DNA from: Nitrospirae bacterium GWC2_57_9
GTDB lineage: Bacteria; Nitrospirota; UBA9217
Reading direction: 5' to 3'
Length of the DNA: 9,625 bases
NCBI GenBank assembly: GCA_001805085.1
Contig: MHEA01000217.1
Span: 21,181-30,805 of the forward strand
A program made the position numbers and the translations under genes. Position 1 is the first letter of the stretch, and every line of letters starts with the position of its first letter. The notes under the pieces were generated by a model that was not told where the DNA came from, made no database searches, and worked only from the letters and a program-made list of their open reading frames with translations. Of this stretch, positions 6,007 to 9,625 are shown piece by piece.

Positions 6007-6728
6007 GGAAGCTCCTTTTTGCCGCCTGATGACTCCCCCTCAGGCCGCTGTTTTGAAGATCGTAACCGGTCGATGAAGGCCGGGAGCAACGCGAAGAACG
6101 CCAGAAGGGCAAAGGCGGTCAGTATCCGGCCCGAAAGGATGTCCTCGGGCGAGTCGAGAGAGAGGACCTGTTCTCCTGCAAAAGCGAAGACCGCTGTCCC
6201 GGGGATGATGCCGATCAATGTCGTCCAGACGAATGTCCTGAGCGGAACCCGGGTAAAACCGGCGAGGATATTGATCGGGAAGGAGGGAAAGGCGGGCACG
6301 AGGCGCAACGTGATCAGGTAGCGGGATCCGCTCCTGTTCGTCTCTTCATTAAATCTGAGCAGTTGTCTTTCGTATTTTGCCTGCAGCCAGTTCCCGAGCA
6401 GATACCTCGCTGACAGGAACGAAAGGACCGCTCCTGCGGTGGCGCCGACGTTCACATAGAGCGTCGCCGGAAGGGTGCCGTACAGAAATCCGGCTGCAAG
6501 CGTCAGGATAGTGGCACCGGGGAGGGAAAGCCCGGTAACGGCGATATAGATGCCGATGAAAGCTGCAATAGAAACGGGATAATGGTCCTGCACGGTGCCT
6601 CGGAGGAGGTCCGGATATCGTTTGAGATTATCGATGGCCAGGAGATCGCCCGCCGGCGAGAAACGGATCGCTGCGGCAGCGGTGACCAGGAACAGGAACA
6701 ACCATATTTTCCCGGTGTGTTTATTCAT
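5985..6728 (-). CDS. TVP38/TMEM64 family membrane protein (DedA-like, VTT domain)
   Basis: A multi-pass inner-membrane protein of 247 residues. An N-terminal membrane helix (about 7-21) is followed by the SNARE-associated/VTT domain. This shows LPGATILTLAAGFLYG (69-84), VGATAGAVLSFLSARYLLG (94-112), the signature LRLVPAFPSFPINILAG (141-157) with its R-x-x-P-x-x-P-x-x-x-N spacing, and GIIPGT (173-178), then a last helix (about 203-220). The tail is highly basic and hydrophilic (KKELPWTKKRK). Relatives include DedA proteins and lipid scramblases or transporters; a role in lipid or undecaprenyl-phosphate handling is an inference from those. The ATG overlaps the stop region of the DUF2064 gene by 8 nt, and its 3' end overlaps nth by 22 nt, so the three genes form one transcription unit. 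Members of this family are often found beside the same kind of sugar transferase. Confidence 0.92.
   Translation of the reverse strand: MNKHTGKIWLFLFLVTAAAAIRFSPAGDLLAIDNLKRYPDLLRGTVQDHYPVSIAAFIGIYIAVTGLSLPGATILTLAAGFLYGTLPATLYVNVGATAGAVLSFLSARYLLGNWLQAKYERQLLRFNEETNRSGSRYLITLRLVPAFPSFPINILAGFTRVPLRTFVWTTLIGIIPGTAVFAFAGEQVLSLDSPEDILSGRILTAFALLAFFALLPAFIDRLRSSKQRPEGESSGGKKELPWTKKRK
6012..6017 (-). promoter_or_regulatory. Strong ribosome binding site of nth
   Basis: AAGGAG on the minus strand, five nt before the nth ATG, lies inside the last codons of the upstream membrane-protein gene. It settles the nth start and explains independent initiation within the overlap. Confidence 0.8.
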
Positions 6729-7458
6729 GATCGAAGGGAGCCTTCTTTCCTGCCCGAGTCCGGTGATGCTCCGCAGACCCCGGTTTCTGCCGGAGGAGGG
6801 ATTTTACCGCCGAAAGAGTCCTTGACCCGGGCAGACCGCCGTGGTTACGCGCGAAAAACGCTTCAAGGTCCTGCGACGTGTCCAGATCGTTCCATACGGG
6901 GAGCAGGCGGACCGAACGTCCGCCTTTTTCCAGAATATCCAGGGTGCATCGGAGCACCGCGTCCGTGCCCCACGGGATGCCGTCGAATGCCTGCGGCAGA
7001 AAGGCGCCGCTTCGAAACCCGATTAGATAATAGCCTCCGTCCGCTGCCGGCCCGAGAACCGCGTCTTTGGATTCCAGGACGGTAAAAGCGTCGCGGATCA
7101 CGCTTCCCGGAAGATCGGGAATATCGCTGCCGATGAGGATAGCGCGCTCAATGCCCTCCAGAAAGACCGAACTGAAGGCATTCTTCATTCTTTCCCCGAG
7201 ATCCTTGCCCTCCTGGGCCCTGTACTGATGCCCGGGACCGAGCCAGCTGATCAGTGCAGGCCCGGAATCAGGAGGCGCATAGCATATCCGGAATGCCAGG
7301 CCTTCGGCCTGGAGCGTTCCCAGGATGTCGAGGACGAAGTCCCTGTAGAGGTCCAGTGCCCCTTCCTCGCCCACGGCGGATGCCAAACGGGATTTTACCC
7401 GGCCTTTGATTGGCGTCTTGACGAACAGGAGAATGCGATCGCCGGCAACTTGTTTCAT
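6721..7458 (-). CDS. DUF2064 / TIGR04282 glycosyltransferase-fold protein (rSAM/selenodomain-associated transferase 1)
   Basis: A nucleotidyl- or glycosyltransferase with GT-A fold, related to CofC/MobA-like enzymes; its substrate is unknown. From the ATG at 7458 it has 245 residues: ILLFVKTPIKGRVKSRLA (9-26, the family's phosphate-binding opening), AILIGSDIPDL (106-116, metal-binding SD.P), VLGPAADGGYYLIGF (134-148), IPWGTDAVL (161-169) and NDLDTSQDL (190-198). The frame stays open for 74 more codons upstream, but that extension has no family similarity and would run into infA on the other strand, so the internal ATG is chosen. The C-terminal 30 residues are basic and not conserved as far as I can judge. 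It opens the unit DUF2064-TVP38-nth and is divergent from infA across 117 bp. Confidence 0.93.
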   Translation of the reverse strand: MKQVAGDRILLFVKTPIKGRVKSRLASAVGEEGALDLYRDFVLDILGTLQAEGLAFRICYAPPDSGPALISWLGPGHQYRAQEGKDLGERMKNAFSSVFLEGIERAILIGSDIPDLPGSVIRDAFTVLESKDAVLGPAADGGYYLIGFRSGAFLPQAFDGIPWGTDAVLRCTLDILEKGGRSVRLLPVWNDLDTSQDLEAFFARNHGGLPGSRTLSAVKSLLRQKPGSAEHHRTRAGKKAPFDHE

Positions 7459-7545
7459 CTTACTATCCAGTATTGCATAAATGTTCCTTTGATTCAGGAT
7501 TTCCCGGCGACGATGAGAGTCGGTAAAACTCATACTGTCGGGAGT

Positions 7546-7551
7546 TATAAT
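7546..7551 (+). promoter_or_regulatory. Probable -10 box of infA
   Basis: TATAAT on the plus strand lies 24 bp ahead of the infA ATG. Transcription starting near 7558 would give a leader of about 18 nt that contains the AAGGGG ribosome site. The -35 region at the correct distance (GTAAAA) is poor, so activity may depend on other elements. The same 117-bp gap must also hold the promoter of the divergent DUF2064 gene, for which no convincing boxes were found. Confidence 0.5.
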
Positions 7552-7575
7552 AATACAAGGTAAGGGGAATGGACC

Positions 7576-7806
7576 ATGGCAAAGGAAGACTCCATAGAGG
7601 TGCAGGGAACGATCACGGATGTGCTGCCAAGCAGCATGTTCCGGGTAGAGATCGAGACGGGCCAGCGAATCCTTGCCCATTTATCGGGAAAGCTTCGCGT
7701 GCGGTATGTAAAGATCGTGAAGGGGGACCGGGTGCTGGTCGAGATGTCTCCCTACGACCTCAGCCGCGGCAGGATCGTGAGACGGTTGCGGCACGAAGCA
7801 GCGTGA
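7576..7806 (+). CDS. infA: Translation initiation factor IF-1
   Basis: A small OB-fold (S1-type) protein that binds the 30S A site with IF-2 and IF-3. It has 76 residues; the usual length is 72. The family landmarks are all present: MAKEDSIEVQGTI, SSMFRVEIETG, ILAHLSGKLR, IVKGDRVLVEMSPYDLSRGRI and VRRL. AAGGGG lies 8 nt before the ATG. The gene is alone and is the only plus-strand gene in the window, not in a ribosomal-protein operon. Many bacteria have such a detached infA, and some carry a second copy, so this could be either. Its 3' end faces that of the DUF3047 gene with 11 bp between them and no visible terminator. Confidence 0.97.
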   Translation: MAKEDSIEVQGTITDVLPSSMFRVEIETGQRILAHLSGKLRVRYVKIVKGDRVLVEMSPYDLSRGRIVRRLRHEAA

Positions 7807-7817
7807 CGGACAAGTCA

Positions 7818-8561
7818 TTATCGGCCGAAAACCTCGATATACTCGATGCAGGAAGTCGAACTCTCTCCGGTATCGTCGGAATCGTTCATGATGGCGATCC
7901 GGGCCCGTGCCGGAGGGTCCGTTCCAAAAGCCTCCCGGTAATCCGCGCGGATGTCCACCTCCTGATCCTGCCAGGTGCCGATCCGCTCCGGACCGCTTTG
8001 GAGCAGGACCATCTTCGCCTGATCGGTATACGGGCTGGACAGGATCTTCACCTCCTCTTGGCTGCTGGCCCAGACATAGCTGAGGGAGCTGTGGGGAGGG
8101 TACTCTCCGTAGCGCTTTTTTACGAAACCATACTTCAATCGTTCCAGCGGGCCGGCCTTTTCCGGGTCGTACTCGAACATGATATAGATCCTGATGGGGT
8201 AATCGTCTCCCGCTTTCGATCGGGCGTTACCCCGCTCATAGAGGTTCGCTACCTTCCATCGCCAGCGAAGGAGCGGATATTCCTGAACAGGAAAAGACTC
8301 GCGGTATACGATGGCCGAGGCAGAGTTGTTGCTTTCGGCCTTCAGAAATGCTGTTCCTTCCCCCTGCTCGATGCTGTATCGCGAATGACGGGATATCTTC
8401 GGAAAGAAGAAATCCTTCCAGTTGCTCAGGTCCCGGAACTCCTCACGGAAAAGGACCCGGTCGCCTGGAGCGGCAGAAGCTTCGAGGGTATATGCCGTGA
8501 GGCAGACAAATGCAAACAGCAGGACCGGCAAGCGGATGGTGTGGAACGCATGCTCCGTCAT
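7818..8561 (-). CDS. Exported DUF3047 family protein
   Basis: A predicted secreted or periplasmic protein of 247 residues with no established function. The N-terminus is a signal peptide: basic MTEHAFHTIR, hydrophobic LPVLLFAFVCL, and an EASAAP cleavage-like site near residue 31. The mature part matches the DUF3047 pattern in order: LFREEFRDLSNWKDF (37-51), LLRWRWKVANL (98-108), KAGDDYPIRIYIMFEYD (116-132), HSSLSYVWASSQ (157-168), VLLQSG (185-190), GTWQDQEVDIRADYREAFG (195-213) and ARIAIMNDSDDTGESSTSC (220-238). This reads as a beta-rich, possibly carbohydrate- or lipid-binding fold. The ATG at 8561 overlaps the upstream transferase stop as ATGA and has AGGTGG five nt upstream. The frame stays open to 8663, but the extension lacks support. 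Co-translation with the GT2 gene suggests a shared pathway. Confidence 0.9.
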   Translation of the reverse strand: MTEHAFHTIRLPVLLFAFVCLTAYTLEASAAPGDRVLFREEFRDLSNWKDFFFPKISRHSRYSIEQGEGTAFLKAESNNSASAIVYRESFPVQEYPLLRWRWKVANLYERGNARSKAGDDYPIRIYIMFEYDPEKAGPLERLKYGFVKKRYGEYPPHSSLSYVWASSQEEVKILSSPYTDQAKMVLLQSGPERIGTWQDQEVDIRADYREAFGTDPPARARIAIMNDSDDTGESSTSCIEYIEVFGR

Positions 8562-9283
8562 TGATACCACCTGGCCAGACGCTCGGGCCGCACGCCGAGA
8601 AGGTAGAGCAGCTGGAGCGCCCAGTTCCTGCAGGTACAGAAGATGATGCCTTCCTGTTCCCACCGCCGTGCCGAGGTCATCGCCTGTTCGGCGATGATGC
8701 AGATCCTGTCCCGCCGCTTCCTGATCCTCGCCATGAGCTCTACATCCTCCATCAGCGGGATCTCCCGGTAACCGCCGATCTGCCGGAAATAATCCCGCCT
8801 GATGAAGATCGCCTGATCGCCGAAGGGAATCCTCGTCAGCCGCGTGCGGAGAGCGACATAGCGCTCGGTTATCCTGAACACGGGCCTGCTGCTGGTGATT
8901 CCCAGGTCGAAGGCCCCCGCAACCAGCCGTTCATCTTCCAGGGCAGCGGAGATCCTGAGTAAGGCATCGGGTGGAAGGCAGGTATCGGCATGCAGAAAGA
9001 GCAGTATCCCGGACGACGCCATGCGGGCGCCATGATTCATCTGAAGGGCGCGGCCTCTTCCCGCAGCCGCAGCGATCACACCCGGAGCATCGATAGCATG
9101 AATAGTACTGAGGAGGGGGTCCCCGTCGACAACGATGATTTCGACGTCCGAACTCCCCTGCAGCGTCCGCAGGCGCGACAGGGTCTGATGGATAATGCCG
9201 CTTTCCCTCAGCACGGGAATAATGATGGAGAGGGAAGGGCGTTTTCCCGGGACACGGGTTCCTCTGTTATTTGGAGATGGCAT
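8558..9283 (-). CDS. GT2 family glycosyltransferase, TIGR04283 type (rSAM/selenodomain-associated transferase 2)
   Basis: A cytoplasmic inverting transferase of GT-A fold; donor and acceptor are unknown. The 241 residues contain SLSIIIPVLRES (17-28), VEIIVVDGD (47-55, nucleotide-binding Asp), AGRGRALQMNHGA (74-86), ILLFLHADTCLPPDAL (93-108, with HAD as the metal-binding motif), RIPFGDQAIFIRRDYFRQIGGY (151-172), PLMEDVELMARIRKR (176-190, the catalytic ED region) and SARRWEQEG (204-212). GRGRALQMN, GDQA and MEDVEL together are characteristic of TIGR04283. The usual VVDGGSTDGT is shortened to VVDGDPLLST, so the diphosphate-contact loop differs. No membrane anchor is obvious apart from a hydrophobic patch near 221-231. 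The ATG overlaps the DUF1499 gene by 17 nt and the stop overlaps the DUF3047 start by 4 nt, so these three genes form one unit. Confidence 0.93.
   Translation of the reverse strand: MPSPNNRGTRVPGKRPSLSIIIPVLRESGIIHQTLSRLRTLQGSSDVEIIVVDGDPLLSTIHAIDAPGVIAAAAGRGRALQMNHGARMASSGILLFLHADTCLPPDALLRISAALEDERLVAGAFDLGITSSRPVFRITERYVALRTRLTRIPFGDQAIFIRRDYFRQIGGYREIPLMEDVELMARIRKRRDRICIIAEQAMTSARRWEQEGIIFCTCRNWALQLLYLLGVRPERLARWYQ
8567..8572 (-). promoter_or_regulatory. Ribosome binding site of the DUF3047 gene
   Basis: AGGTGG on the minus strand, five nt before the ATG at 8561, lies within the last codons of the GT2 gene. With the ATGA stop/start overlap it fixes the start and indicates translational coupling. 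Confidence 0.75.
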
Positions 9284-9625
9284 CCCAGCGTATCCTGATC
9301 TCTTCGATCCTTTCCCGGTTCACGCCGAAATCCGAGCGGCCGACCCGGGAGGCGGACCGGACGTGAATAATGCCGGCTGTCTCATCGGGGAAGAATTCGA
9401 CGTCATCCACAAAACGGAACAGGGCGCTCCTGAACTCTGCACGCAGATAAAGACCCTGTTCTTCCACGATCCGCGTCCGCGGCATCTCGATAACGATCTT
9501 TTTCAGTTGAAGCACGGCATCGTATCCCGCCGACCTCAAAGGGAGCGGTGCAACGGCATGCCTGGGATCGGTACTCTGGCTTGATACGCAGTTCGGTGTG
9601 GAAGGGCAGGGGATGAGCCTGCCTT
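9267..9625 (-). CDS. DUF1499 family protein, C-terminal part (N-terminus beyond the right edge)
   Basis: The frame is open to the edge of the window; 118 residues are visible. The earliest part reads LIPCPSTPNCVSSQ, then HAVAPLPL, which is the Cys-containing opening of DUF1499. It is followed by YLRAEFRSALFRFVDDVEFF, IIHVRSASRVGRSDFGVNRERIEEIR and a short end. A TTG at 9539 could pass for a start but lies in the middle of the domain, so the true start is outside the window. The function is unknown; family members are often predicted lipoproteins or membrane-linked, which cannot be judged here. It overlaps the GT2 gene by 17 nt and heads, or is inside, the unit DUF1499-GT2-DUF3047. Confidence 0.9.
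   Translation of the reverse strand, partial: GRLIPCPSTPNCVSSQSTDPRHAVAPLPLRSAGYDAVLQLKKIVIEMPRTRIVEEQGLYLRAEFRSALFRFVDDVEFFPDETAGIIHVRSASRVGRSDFGVNRERIEEIRIRWDAISK

Noticed and set aside
7459..7680. A 74-residue N-terminal extension of the DUF2064 protein
   Set aside because: The extension has no family similarity, would overlap infA on the other strand, and the family opening LLFVKTP lies directly after the ATG at 7458.
7569..8564. A 331-codon plus-strand frame that begins just before infA and runs opposite DUF3047
   Set aside because: It overlaps infA in another frame and is antisense to DUF3047; both of those match known families, and this frame matches none.

Overview
The window is a stretch of an ordinary bacterial chromosome, moderately GC-rich with AT-richer gaps, carrying eleven protein genes. 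All but one (infA) lie on the minus strand. The set dprA-smg-topA-xerC, a stand-alone infA, a DedA-like TVP38/TMEM64 protein, DUF2064 and GT2 sugar transferases, DUF3047 and DUF1499 suggests a Gram-negative environmental bacterium of the Desulfobacterota or Nitrospirota type. That placement is an inference from gene content, held with modest confidence. No tRNA, rRNA, CRISPR array, insertion sequence or phage gene was seen.

Left part (1-4500), DNA processing operon. From a near-consensus sigma-70 promoter at 4467-4494 the minus strand reads dprA (ssDNA/RecA loader), smg (DUF494), topA (DNA topoisomerase I, 766 aa, complete) and the N-terminal third of a XerC/XerD tyrosine recombinase that runs off the left edge. 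A perfect 7-bp hairpin lies between smg and topA. A heptanucleotide repeat tract (GAGTKCG-like, 313-369) lies in the 179-bp gap between topA and xerC, where many bacteria carry trmFO.

Middle (4500-7460). An unrecognised small membrane or exported protein (4670-5080) stands alone between gaps and is less GC-rich than its neighbours. Then a tightly overlapping minus-strand trio reads DUF2064 sugar transferase, TVP38/TMEM64 membrane protein and endonuclease III (nth). The Nth has a His where the second of four Fe-S ligand cysteines is expected.

Right part (7460-9625). infA (IF-1) is the only plus-strand gene. It is divergent from the DUF2064 gene and convergent with a second overlapping minus-strand chain: DUF1499 (N-terminus off the right edge), a GT2 transferase of the TIGR04283 type, and a secreted DUF3047 protein. 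The DUF2064/TIGR04282 and TIGR04283 families were named as rSAM/selenodomain-associated transferases 1 and 2. Finding both within 2.6 kb, with DedA-like, DUF3047 and DUF1499 partners, suggests one envelope or small-molecule glycosylation pathway split by infA. This is the best candidate here for an incompletely described system. The radical SAM partner itself is not in the window.
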